A program made the translations under genes and the position numbers. A stretch of DNA of 64,000 nt, from positions 20,871-84,870 of the forward strand of contig NZ_FOYM01000016.1 of NCBI RefSeq assembly GCF_900115975.1, read 5' to 3'. A model generated the notes under the pieces. That model had not been told where the DNA came from. It saw only the letters and a list, made by a program, of their open reading frames with translations, and made no database searches. Every line of letters begins with the position of its first letter. The first letter of the stretch is position 1. The stretch is from Desulfoscipio geothermicus DSM 3669. GTDB lineage: Bacteria; Bacillota; Desulfotomaculia; Desulfotomaculales; Desulfallaceae. Shown one piece after another: positions 50,038 through 58,916 of this stretch.

Positions 50038-52806
50038 TTAATGTTCCGTTATTGTTTCCTCCAATGCCCTCAGTTCAGCGATATAACGGTTAATGACAGC
50101 CAGTACGGCCGGTGATAATATTTTCGGCTCCGGCGTCGCGACCGGTTGTTTTAACCTGCTTGCCGTTTGCCGGGCCAGAGATCTGACGGTCCCGGCAATG
50201 CGTAATTCTTCCCCGGTCAACAACGCGCATAGCGTATCGCGGGTTTCCCGGGGACTGCTTTTGTTTTTTAACAGCCGGTCAATGGCCGATACCAGTTCGT
50301 GCATCCCGAATTCAGGCACCGCCTGACCCGCTGCTGCAACCCCCCACCGGTGATAGAATCGGGACAAAGGGGCATTAATGCTCCGGGCCAGGTCGCGGCA
50401 GGAGGGCACTGTTTCCGCCTGGCGGGAAAGCCTTAAAAAACCTTTTTTTATTAAGCGCTTTCCATCCCTGAAACCACGCAGATCTTCCGGGCTGCTGAAG
50501 GTGGCGATTTTTTTCCGCCAGTCGGCCAGTTCAGCTTTTATTTGCGCCAGCAGTTCTTCGGCTTCGCGCTGCATCTGGGATTTTTTTTGAGCGTCTTTTT
50601 CCTGGGGGGATTCTTCCCGGCCGGCTGCATGCAATATTTCAGCGGCCCGGCGGATAAACAGCCGGTAATTGCCGGCGCAGCGCGACTGCCAGATTTGGTC
50701 CTTCAAGTGCTGTAACAGCCGGGAAAAATTATTTTGGTCCCGCCCGGTCAGGGCTTCAAGGGCGGAAATAAAATGTATTCGGGCCGGATCCGCCCGCCCC
50801 TCGGAAAGTTTGGCCAGGTTTTCCCGCAGGTAGTTATGCGCCCTTTCCCGCTGCCGAGGTGTCAGGGTGTCGGCAAAGTTTATAATGACAAACAATTTGC
50901 GGGAAAAATCAGGTGTTTGGGGGGCGGCCTGAAAAATCATACGCAGGATGCCCGTATCCGGCCTGGTTAAAATATGTTTGCCGTTCAGGAAAAGTAGAAA
51001 ACAATCTGAATCCGGCAGGTAGCGGGCGGTAATTTCCCGGTGCCGGTGGTAGACCGAATCCAGGCCGGGGGTGTCTACAAAGGTGGCCGTACGCAGTAAG
51101 TCCGCCGGGTGCTGGATGGTTATATTTTCCACTCGCAGGGCCAGATGCGTACCGGAAATTTGTGCCAGGGCTTTGCGGCCTGCTTCGCTTTCCAGGTCCA
51201 GTTCCAATATGTCCGTTTTTTTAAAGCGTACCACGAAGTAATCCGCCAGTTGGCTGTCTGTGAATTTATTCCAGGGTATTTTTTTAAATAATGTCTTCCA
51301 CGGGCGCTTGCCGCCTGAAAAATCCCGCTTTACCCGGGCAAAGGATTTTTTCAGCGCTTCCAGTTCCCGGAGCAGTTCGGCGGCGGTTATTTTTAATAAT
51401 TTACCATTTGCGCTTTTTTCCAGGGAGTGGATTTGTTTTTGCAGTTCCCCGTCACCCAGCCAGCGTTCCAGGGTGGCCAGTTCATGCCGGCAGATTACGG
51501 CGTGCTGGCCTTCCCGGTAGTGGGTGGGAATGGTTGCCTGTTGCGCAAAGGTAATGGTGACTCGACGGGGAGCGCCGTGGATGAGCCGGGTGACGGCGAA
51601 AGTGGTGGGGCGGCTTTCCGCGGGCAGCAGCGGCTCCCCCATTATTGCGTTGAAAAAAGTGGATTTGCCGCTGGAAAAGCTGCCGGCGGCAGTTACCAGG
51701 TATTTTTCCCCGGCCAGTTCACCGGAAAGTGTTTTTAATTGCCGGGTTATATCCTGATAAGGCTTCAGCGCCGGTTCAGCTGCGACCTGTGCCAGAAGGG
51801 TCCGGATTTTTTCCTTTATTACCGCCGGGTCCGGCATGCTGCCGACGGTTTGATAAACCACCGGGATACCGCCGGGATAAATCGCCGGTTCGGGAGATTG
51901 CTTCAGCAGGGCCCCGATTTGCTGCGCGACCGGAGGCAAAGTTTTAATCAGGTCCACGCCCCTGATGACCTGGCGGGCGTGCTCCCGGGCCTGCCAGAAA
52001 CGCACTAAAAAGTCCGCGTCACCGGCTTCCCGCTGGGAGGCGGCGACGATATCCGGGATGCGGCGGTCCAGACCGCTCAGTTTGCCGGTGATGTGCTGCA
52101 GCGCCAGTGCGGCTGCGCGTTCCTCGATAAACAGCCGAAATTTATCCACCGCTTCGGGGTCCAAGGTATTGGTCCGCTGCAATGTAATTTCACCGCCGCA
52201 GATTTGGCGCAGGACCCGGCCCGCTTCCCGGAAAGAAGACCCGTCATAATGACCCAGGTTGCAGTTGATCACAAAAGAAATCTGCCCCGGGGCGTATTTT
52301 TTTATCAGTTTTTGAATGGCTTGCCGGTCGGCCTCGCCCGGCCCCCGCTGGTGCAAAAGGTAAATAATGTGGTTTGCAACCGGCAGCCGTTCCGGGGAAA
52401 ATGCCGGCCCTGTTAAGGCATCAATCCCCGGGGTGTCGACAATTTGCATTTTTTGCAGCAAGTTGTGCGTGAGCCGTACTTCAACTTTTTGTATTTCCCG
52501 GCCATACAGCGGTTTTTGCGCCAGCAGGGCGGTTAATTCCCCTTCGGCCAGCGTGTTAACCTGCCGGTCGGCAAAATAAACCCGTGCCAGAAAGCGCTTG
52601 CCGTAACTGAAGCGTACCGGGGCGGGGGTAGTGGGAATGATGTCCACCGGTGCAATGGTTTTTTCCAGCAGGTTGTTAACCAGGGTGGACTTGCCGGTGT
52701 TATACGGCCCCATAAATACAATGGTCGGCGCTTCTTCGGGCGATAGGTATGATGCGCGCAGTTCATCAACCCGGGAGAAATATTCGGCTATGTTCTGGTT
52801 TTGCAT
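50038..52806 (-). CDS. Dynamin-like protein with two GTPase domains
   Basis: A 922-residue protein with two dynamin-type G domains in tandem. The first has GPYNTGKST (residues 33-41) and DTPGIDAL (about 120); the second has GSFSSGKST (about 378-386), a RPTTFAVTRL switch and DTPGLDSVYHRH (about 579). Helical stalk segments follow each. Tandem bacterial dynamins such as DynA tether and fuse membranes. No clear membrane helix was seen, so membrane contact may need a partner. Start ATG with AGGAGGGGG upstream; heads an operon with three small helical genes. Confidence 0.9.
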   Translation of the reverse strand: MQNQNIAEYFSRVDELRASYLSPEEAPTIVFMGPYNTGKSTLVNNLLEKTIAPVDIIPTTPAPVRFSYGKRFLARVYFADRQVNTLAEGELTALLAQKPLYGREIQKVEVRLTHNLLQKMQIVDTPGIDALTGPAFSPERLPVANHIIYLLHQRGPGEADRQAIQKLIKKYAPGQISFVINCNLGHYDGSSFREAGRVLRQICGGEITLQRTNTLDPEAVDKFRLFIEERAAALALQHITGKLSGLDRRIPDIVAASQREAGDADFLVRFWQAREHARQVIRGVDLIKTLPPVAQQIGALLKQSPEPAIYPGGIPVVYQTVGSMPDPAVIKEKIRTLLAQVAAEPALKPYQDITRQLKTLSGELAGEKYLVTAAGSFSSGKSTFFNAIMGEPLLPAESRPTTFAVTRLIHGAPRRVTITFAQQATIPTHYREGQHAVICRHELATLERWLGDGELQKQIHSLEKSANGKLLKITAAELLRELEALKKSFARVKRDFSGGKRPWKTLFKKIPWNKFTDSQLADYFVVRFKKTDILELDLESEAGRKALAQISGTHLALRVENITIQHPADLLRTATFVDTPGLDSVYHRHREITARYLPDSDCFLLFLNGKHILTRPDTGILRMIFQAAPQTPDFSRKLFVIINFADTLTPRQRERAHNYLRENLAKLSEGRADPARIHFISALEALTGRDQNNFSRLLQHLKDQIWQSRCAGNYRLFIRRAAEILHAAGREESPQEKDAQKKSQMQREAEELLAQIKAELADWRKKIATFSSPEDLRGFRDGKRLIKKGFLRLSRQAETVPSCRDLARSINAPLSRFYHRWGVAAAGQAVPEFGMHELVSAIDRLLKNKSSPRETRDTLCALLTGEELRIAGTVRSLARQTASRLKQPVATPEPKILSPAVLAVINRYIAELRALEETITEH

Positions 52807-53234
52807 TCAACCCCCTCCTGGGATGTCCAATTTCCTTTTTCCTTGTTGGAATATATTAAAAGGGCGGCGCCGTTATGACGGCTTATTATAAAAAAAATTG
52901 TCAAAAATAATTTTTGCAAGGAAGGAAAACTTTTTTTGAGTATGGAATAATATTAATTACAGTAATTAATATTTTTGCCTGTTAAGAAGTAATTGTTTGT
53001 CAATTAAGTGCAATGACAGCATTTTTAAAAATGGTCCCATGGTTAGTACGGGTACGGTTGAGTTTTAAAAGGTAGGACAGTTATACGGTAGGAAAAAGCA
53101 GATGCGGTATTTTCCCGGCTGTTTCCGGTTTTTTTTCACTGGGGAAAGGGGCGGGAGTGAGTTGCATTTCTTTTTAAACTCCTACGGGGGTTTTTTTATT
53201 TTAACAATGAAAATTTTGAAGGAGGTATTAAGCA
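52807..53234. promoter_or_regulatory. Divergent control region between the dynamin and TRAP operons
   Basis: A 428-bp AT-rich gap with no gene. It contains a perfect 12-bp inverted repeat with a one-base centre, AATATTAATTAC (52949-52960) and GTAATTAATATT (52962-52973), typical of a dimeric regulator site, and a shorter palindrome CATTTTTAAAAATG near 53018. The SD AAGGAGGT before dctP is at 53219-53226. Promoters for either operon could not be assigned firmly. Confidence 0.6.
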
Positions 53235-54308
53235 TTGAAAGGGTTTCGTTTTGGTTATGGTTGGAAAGTACTGCTGTTATCGGTGTTGATGGTATCATTC
53301 GCATTAACTGGTTGTTCATCATCGACACCTTCACCGAAACAAGATAAACCGGCAGCGGTTGAACTTAAGCTGGCTCATTTCTTTCCCAGCACCCACCCTG
53401 CTGAGACGGAGTTAATCCAGCCCTGGGCAAAAGCTATTGAGGAAGCCACCGGCGGGCAGGTGAAAATCACCAGTTACCCCGGCCAAACCTTGCTGACAGC
53501 AGATGCTATTTACGATGGAGTGGTTACCGGCATTGCCGATATCGGCATGTCTTGTTTTTCCTATACCCGGGGGCGTTTTCCGGTTTTAGAGGCTTTCGAA
53601 CTGCCCGGTATTACTTACAATAACTCCAAGGTAGCCAGTAAAGTTGCCTGGGAAGGTATTCAACAGCTTAACCCCCAAGAAGTACAGGACACTAAACTGA
53701 TGATGGTGCTTACCACCGGCCCGGGGGATTTATTCACCAAGGTTCCGGTTCGCAGCCTGAGCGATCTGCAGGGATTGGAGATCAGGGCCACCGGGTTGAG
53801 CGCTAAAACGCTGGAGATACTGGGGGCGACTCCGGTGGCCATGCCCCAGTCGGAAGCTTACGAAGCTTTATCCAAGGGAGTTGTCCAGGGGAATCTTTCC
53901 CCGGTCGAGGTATTGCAAGGTTGGCGACACGCTGAGGTAACCGACTATTTAACTCGCACACCCTTCCTTTACAACACCTTGTTTTTCATAACCATGAACC
54001 TGGATAAATGGAACTCCCTGACCCCGGATACGCAAAAGGCCATTGAAGAAGTTAATAAAAAGTATTTTGAAGAAGTAGCCATGGGGTTATGGGATAAACA
54101 AAACGAATCCGCGTTAAAATGGGCGGTGGAAGAGACCGGTATGGAAGTTATTGAACTGCCTCAAGCGGAAGCGGAACGCTGGATAAGTTTGGTTAAACCG
54201 ATCCAGGACGATTTTGTGGCCAAAATGAATGAAAAAGGGCTTGACGGCCAGCAAATTTTAGAAACAGTTAAAAAGTTAGCTGATAAATATAATCAAGAAT
54301 ACAAGTAA
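53235..54308 (+). CDS. dctP: TRAP transporter substrate-binding lipoprotein DctP
   Basis: A 357-residue extracytoplasmic solute-binding protein. The signal peptide ends in the lipobox LTGC (Cys27). The DctP fold is shown by FFPSTHPAETELIQPWAKAIEEATGGQVKI, LEIRATGLSAKTLEILGATPVAMPQSEAYEAL and GVVQGNLSPVE; the Arg in GLEIRATG normally binds the substrate carboxylate. The ligand is a carboxylic acid of unknown identity. Start TTG 53235 after AAGGAGGT. First gene of dctPQM. Confidence 0.92.
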   Translation: MKGFRFGYGWKVLLLSVLMVSFALTGCSSSTPSPKQDKPAAVELKLAHFFPSTHPAETELIQPWAKAIEEATGGQVKITSYPGQTLLTADAIYDGVVTGIADIGMSCFSYTRGRFPVLEAFELPGITYNNSKVASKVAWEGIQQLNPQEVQDTKLMMVLTTGPGDLFTKVPVRSLSDLQGLEIRATGLSAKTLEILGATPVAMPQSEAYEALSKGVVQGNLSPVEVLQGWRHAEVTDYLTRTPFLYNTLFFITMNLDKWNSLTPDTQKAIEEVNKKYFEEVAMGLWDKQNESALKWAVEETGMEVIELPQAEAERWISLVKPIQDDFVAKMNEKGLDGQQILETVKKLADKYNQEYK

Positions 54309-54331
54309 CTTCTTTTGGGGGTTTTTGAGCC

Positions 54332-54823
54332 ATGAAAAAATTTTCAGGCTTGGTTGCGGGGCTGAGCCGCCTCCTGGACAGAATAGCCGCTCTTTGTATT
54401 GTGTCCGTCATGGTTTTAGTGGTAGCCAACATTCTTTTACGCGCTTTACTGGGCCGCCCCATTTTGGGCACCTATGAATACGTGGGCTTTTTGACGGCGG
54501 CAATGATAGGCCTGGCATTGGCTTCCTGTGCCCTGCAAAACGGCCATATTGCGGTGAGCTTTGTGATGGAAAAGTTACCGGCCAGGATACAGGCTTGCGT
54601 TGATATAATTATTAATGTTTTTGCACTGTGTTTTTGGGGATTGGCTGCCTGGTACACCGGTAAATATGCCAACGGCATGACGGTTAGCGGCGTGGTTTCT
54701 CCCACCACGCAGACGCCCTTTTACCCATTTGTATACCTCGTTTCTTTTGGTTTGCTGGCTCTGTGTCTGGTATTGCTTGCCGGGTTGGTGGAATCTATAA
54801 AGAGGGCGGCAATTAACAAATGA
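54332..54823 (+). CDS. dctQ: TRAP transporter small permease DctQ
   Basis: A 163-residue protein with four membrane helices. LGTYEYVGFLTAAMIGLALASC matches the DctQ signature, with TPFYPFVYLVSFGLLALCLVLL at the last helix. It forms a complex with DctM. Its stop overlaps the dctM start as ATGA, so translation is coupled. Confidence 0.9.
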   Translation: MKKFSGLVAGLSRLLDRIAALCIVSVMVLVVANILLRALLGRPILGTYEYVGFLTAAMIGLALASCALQNGHIAVSFVMEKLPARIQACVDIIINVFALCFWGLAAWYTGKYANGMTVSGVVSPTTQTPFYPFVYLVSFGLLALCLVLLAGLVESIKRAAINK

Positions 54824-56130
54824 ACCCACAATTTGTTGGTTTAGCCGGTATACTGGCTTTTTTTGCCCTGTTAATTTTACGCATGCCCATAGCTTATGCC
54901 ATGGCCCTGGTGGGTTTCGCCGGTTTTAGCTTACTGGCGTCACCCACCGCGGCCTTCAGCATGGTAGCCAAGGAAACCTATTTAACCTTTTCTTCCTATT
55001 CGCTGAGCGTTATTGCCATGTTTGTCTGGATGGGGTTCCTCGCTTATTACTCCGGCATTGGATCCAGGCTGTATGTTTTAGCGTATAAGTTAATCGGGCA
55101 TTACCCCGCCGGGTTGGCCATTGCCACCCAGGCGGCGTGCGCTGTTTTTGGGGCTATTTGCGGTTCAAACACGGCCACGGCGGCAACCATGGGCGCCATA
55201 GCCCTACCGGAGATGAAGAAATATAAATATGATATTTCCCTGGCCACGGCCAGTGTCGCTGCCGGCGGGGTCCTTGGAGTTTTAATTCCCCCCAGTGTTA
55301 TCATGATTGTTTACGGTATGGCCACTGAGCAGTCGGTTGGCAAACTCTTTATGGCCGGTATTGTGCCGGGAATGCTGCTTATGGCTTTGTATATGGCGGC
55401 CATATTTATTCTGGCTGCCCGTAACCCCGACCTCGGGCCGGCCGGGCCCAAGGCCGGTTGGGAGGAAAGGATAAATGCGCTCCGTGGGGGGCTGGGGGAG
55501 GTCTTGATTGTTTTTTCCCTGTCCATAGGAGGCCTTTTTGCCGGGTGGTTTACCCCTACGGAGGCGGGTGCTGTAGGCGCAGCCGGGGTCCTGGCCGTGG
55601 CTCTGGTTAAAAAGCGCCTCAACTGGGAGGGGTTTAAAAAGTCCCTGTTTGACGCTACCCGGACCACGGCCATGATCATGCTGATGGTCGCCGGGGCGGT
55701 TATTTTCGGGCGCTTCATGGCCATCAGCCGGGTTCCCTTTGAACTGGCCAACTGGGCCGGTGCCCTGCCGTTTCCGCCATTTGTCATTATGGCCGTTATC
55801 TTGCTTATTTACTTGGTGCTTGGCTGTTTTATTGACGCGCTGGCACTGGTTCTCCTTACCATTCCCATCTTCTACCCCGTTGCGGTTACCACACTGGGCT
55901 ACGACCCCATATGGTTCGGCGTGATAATCGTTATGGTGGTGGCCATGGGTGTGATTACGCCTCCGGTGGGTATGAATGTTTATGTTATTAAAGGAGTCGC
56001 TCCGGATATACCCCTGGAAACCATTTTTAAAGGGATATGGCCGTTCCTGCTGGCTTTGGTTATCTGCCTGGGTATATTGATAGCCTTCCCGCAAATCGCT
56101 ACCTTTTTACCGAATATTCTTTTAGGGTAG
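54820..56130 (+). CDS. dctM: TRAP transporter large permease DctM
   Basis: A 436-residue protein with about 12 helices that drives sodium-coupled uptake. Conserved blocks are ILRMPIAYAMALVGFAGF at the N-terminus, AICGSNTATAATMGAIALPEM, GVLIPPSVIMIVYG, GWFTPTEAGAVGAAG and GVITPPVGMNVYVIKGV. Start ATG overlapping the dctQ stop by four bases. A strong terminator follows the operon. Confidence 0.93.
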   Translation: MNPQFVGLAGILAFFALLILRMPIAYAMALVGFAGFSLLASPTAAFSMVAKETYLTFSSYSLSVIAMFVWMGFLAYYSGIGSRLYVLAYKLIGHYPAGLAIATQAACAVFGAICGSNTATAATMGAIALPEMKKYKYDISLATASVAAGGVLGVLIPPSVIMIVYGMATEQSVGKLFMAGIVPGMLLMALYMAAIFILAARNPDLGPAGPKAGWEERINALRGGLGEVLIVFSLSIGGLFAGWFTPTEAGAVGAAGVLAVALVKKRLNWEGFKKSLFDATRTTAMIMLMVAGAVIFGRFMAISRVPFELANWAGALPFPPFVIMAVILLIYLVLGCFIDALALVLLTIPIFYPVAVTTLGYDPIWFGVIIVMVVAMGVITPPVGMNVYVIKGVAPDIPLETIFKGIWPFLLALVICLGILIAFPQIATFLPNILLG

Positions 56131-56145
56131 TCTTACCAAAAATAT

Positions 56146-56182
56146 ACGCAGGAGCCTACTTGCTTCCTGCGTGTTTTGTTTC
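56146..56182 (+). terminator. Terminator after dctPQM
   Basis: ACGCAGGA (56146-56153) pairs with TCCTGCGT (56165-56172), followed by GTTTTGTTTCT. It lies 15 bases after dctM. Confidence 0.87.
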
Positions 56183-56256
56183 TATACGGCATAAGAAAGA
56201 CCAATGCAGCGGTCCGTACAATGAATGCGCTGCTTTGTAGATTCTTTTTGATAAAG

Positions 56257-56907
56257 TCAGGTCGTAAACTTAAACTTGTCCTCCAGTATTAATCTAATGC
56301 AGGCTTTTACTATAGTTTCGTCATATAAGGTTCCGCTGTTATCACTTATTTCTTGTATGGCCGTGTCCATTCCAAGGGAACTCCGGTAAGGTCGGTGTGA
56401 ACTAATGGCTTCGACAACATCAGCTACGGCAATAATTTTTGCTTCGAATAAAATGTCTTCCCCTAACAGGCCAACAGGATAACCGGTACCGTCTAATCTC
56501 TCATGGTGTTGCAGGACCATTTTATGTACCGGCCATGGGAATTTTATTTTGCTTAATATTTTATAACCATTTTGCGGGTGACACTTAATAATACCAAATT
56601 CATGCTCGCTGATGGCACCGTATTTGGACAAGATATGATTGGGAATTGCAATTTTGCCGATGTCATGTAAGAGGGAGCCGATTTTAATTCCTTCTATTCG
56701 ATGTTCAGGCAGGCCTAATTTTTCTGCAATGGCGCAAGCCAGTTGAGATACTCTCTGCTGGTGGTTGGTCGTATATGAATCAATTAACGAACTAATGGTG
56801 ATTAATACATCAACAGTGCCATTTAAAACTTTTAGTACCTCATCTTTTATGTTTAAATCTTCTTTTATGCCTGAATCCAAATTTAATAAATTCGCAGCTC
56901 TTTCCAT
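56257..56907 (-). CDS. HD-GYP domain protein
   Basis: A 216-residue protein that is almost only an HD-GYP domain, the type that degrades cyclic di-GMP. The metal motifs SLLHDIGKIAIPNHIL and LQHHERLDGTGYPVGLLGEDI (the GYP triad) are intact, as are HQQRVSQLACAIAEKLGL and the D in VADVVEAI. No receiver or sensor domain is attached, so its input signal is unknown. Start ATG 56907 with AAGGTTGGA upstream. Single gene. Confidence 0.9.
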   Translation of the reverse strand: MERAANLLNLDSGIKEDLNIKDEVLKVLNGTVDVLITISSLIDSYTTNHQQRVSQLACAIAEKLGLPEHRIEGIKIGSLLHDIGKIAIPNHILSKYGAISEHEFGIIKCHPQNGYKILSKIKFPWPVHKMVLQHHERLDGTGYPVGLLGEDILFEAKIIAVADVVEAISSHRPYRSSLGMDTAIQEISDNSGTLYDETIVKACIRLILEDKFKFTT

Positions 56908-57026
56908 AATTCATCCAACCTTTATTCCAATTTTAAATGCTATTTTCTATAAATTTTAGATTATTTGCAAAAAACAAGCAAGGTATTTTTGGTAAAAAGG
57001 AAGACTGGGCGTGGGTTTTTGCCATG

Positions 57027-57983
57027 CTACTTTAACAGCCGGGCCAGACACTCCTCCGCGTAACGCTGGATTTCGTTCGGGGACCAGAACGACATGGCCT
57101 TGGAAGCCACCAGCTTGGCCCTGGGCATAGTCAGGCGACTGACGATTTCCCGGGCCTGCTCAATTTGTTCGGGCGCCATGACCAGTTCGTTGGCGCCGAT
57201 GGCCACCAGGAGGGGCACCGCGGGCATCCGCCCCGCCAGGGGGGCCGTTACGGACACTGTTTTCCGCCTTTTGCGAACTTCTTCCGCCAGGTGGCTGATT
57301 TGAAACAGGAAAGACGGCGTGTAATCGTGCAGCAGCCCGCCATTAAGATTATGGCTGTTATTGAGTAACAGGGTATTGTAAATAAGTTTTTCACTGATAC
57401 TGAAAAATGCCACTTCAAATGCCAATACCGGAGCCATCACCGCCGCCGCCGGGATTTCCACTTCCACGCCCAGTTCGGGCATGGCCACGTGGGGGATGTT
57501 TTGCCCGGCCAGTTCGTGGTGGATGTCATTGATCATCTCCTTTATGCGGAGGACTTCTGATACATCCGCCACCACGGGCAGCAGCAGGCGCAAGTTCCCT
57601 GCCGCGCCGGCCCGCATAAAGGCCCGTAGTTGCGGCAGCAGCATGTCGGGCCGGGCCAGTCCCAGGCGCACGCCCCGGTATTCATCGGATAGCCCGGCAT
57701 CCTTTATGGCGGTTATCCGGCTCGGAGGCAATTGCATCAGGCGTATTGTGACCGGGCGGCCACCCATTTTCCGGCTGATGCGGCAGAACGTTTCGTACAG
57801 TTCCTCCTCGCCAGGCAGGTTATTCCGGTCAAGGTACATGAAATCGGTGCTTAACAGGCCCAGGCCGTCCGCCCCGGATTCTGCCGCCCTTTCTACATCA
57901 TCCGGTGTATAAGCGGGGGTGTTTATTAAAACAGCTTGCCCGTCTTTAGTTTGCGTATAAGGTTGCATCTCTGTTTCACTCAA
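57027..57983 (-). CDS. PtsI-like PEP-binding barrel protein lacking the catalytic Cys
   Basis: A 318-residue protein similar to the C-terminal (PEP-binding) half of PTS enzyme I. ESGADGLGLLSTDFMYLDRNNLPGEEE matches the start of that barrel, with RGVRLGLARPDMLLPQLRA and GVEVEIPAA later. The N-terminal phosphohistidine domain is absent. The usual GMCGE site is replaced by SVTAPLAG and the FxSIGTNDL block by FFSISEKLI, so ordinary enzyme I activity is unlikely. It may bind PEP as a sensor. Start TTG 57983. No PTS gene is nearby. Confidence 0.75.
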   Translation of the reverse strand: MSETEMQPYTQTKDGQAVLINTPAYTPDDVERAAESGADGLGLLSTDFMYLDRNNLPGEEELYETFCRISRKMGGRPVTIRLMQLPPSRITAIKDAGLSDEYRGVRLGLARPDMLLPQLRAFMRAGAAGNLRLLLPVVADVSEVLRIKEMINDIHHELAGQNIPHVAMPELGVEVEIPAAAVMAPVLAFEVAFFSISEKLIYNTLLLNNSHNLNGGLLHDYTPSFLFQISHLAEEVRKRRKTVSVTAPLAGRMPAVPLLVAIGANELVMAPEQIEQAREIVSRLTMPRAKLVASKAMSFWSPNEIQRYAEECLARLLK

Positions 57984-58047
57984 GTTGGATCACCTTTCCT
58001 GGGAGTATGCGATGTTAGGTTAAGGGTATCACATTCGCTGGAAAATG

Positions 58048-58797
58048 TTAAGTCAGGGCTTTTTCAATATCTTTCAGGGCGGCGAGCACGTTGTCGTTGG
58101 TGACCCGGAAAAATTCCGCCAGGTCATCTTCCACCTGTTCGGCGGCCGCTTCGATGAGCCGGGCTACTTTGGCGGTGTTGATGTTAATGCGGTGCCGCGC
58201 GAACATTTGAATGCGATACTTGTTGGCCAGCGACTGGGGGGTGGCTTGAAAGATTTCAATGTAATCGGGAAAACCGGCAATGCGTGATTTGAGCTGATAC
58301 CTGTCGTACCCCGTAATGTCTGCCAATAAGTTGCCAATCTGGTTAATCAGCCGGTGGTTGTTGAAGGCCCGGCGAATGGTTTGTCCGAAGGGTCCGCGGT
58401 TGCTGACCCGCAGTTCGATACCCATTTCCACAATATTGTGCGCCTTCCACCAGCCCATTTCCGCCGGAATATTGCAGGCGTCAATGGTTTGTTCCACCAG
58501 GGAGCGGCCTTTTTCAAAGCAGTAACCGCGTTCGCAACCCGGGAACTTTTCATCACCGTAGTAATCCAGGCCGCGGGGGGAGATGCCGTGCGTCACCACA
58601 CCCCGGGCGAAATCCAGCAGTTTGGAGTTGTCTTTGCATATCTGCAGTATTTTTTTGCCCATACTGTGGGCCATGGTATGGGTCATTCTGGCGTTGATGG
58701 CCATATCAGGAAAAAGGCTGCCCAGGGTAATGGAATCGGAGGTGCGGCCCAATACTTTTTCAGCAAAATAGACATGTGTTTGCGGGTAAACGGTAAT
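58048..58797 (-). CDS. Zinc-dependent phospholipase C-like family protein
   Basis: A protein of about 249 residues resembling the zinc-dependent phospholipase C family: the N-terminal QTHVYFAEKVL segment, LGSLFPDMAI, MTHTMAHSMG and VTHGISPRGLDYYGDE supply His/Asp ligands. The conserved segment lies upstream of the first common start codon (TTG 58752); the only start near AAGGGGGGAG is ATT 58797, so a rare ATT start is proposed. Function unknown. It is divergent from murJ. Confidence 0.65.
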   Translation of the reverse strand: MTVYPQTHVYFAEKVLGRTSDSITLGSLFPDMAINARMTHTMAHSMGKKILQICKDNSKLLDFARGVVTHGISPRGLDYYGDEKFPGCERGYCFEKGRSLVEQTIDACNIPAEMGWWKAHNIVEMGIELRVSNRGPFGQTIRRAFNNHRLINQIGNLLADITGYDRYQLKSRIAGFPDYIEIFQATPQSLANKYRIQMFARHRININTAKVARLIEAAAEQVEDDLAEFFRVTNDNVLAALKDIEKALT

Positions 58798-58916
58798 CTC
58801 CCCCCTTGCTGAAAAATGTGCTATTATAGTAATTGTTCTAAAAAGTTCTTTTTAACTGTGTTAATGAGGCATTTATAATACCGTTGTTTTTAATATATTT
58901 ACGGAGGCGCCGGCAG

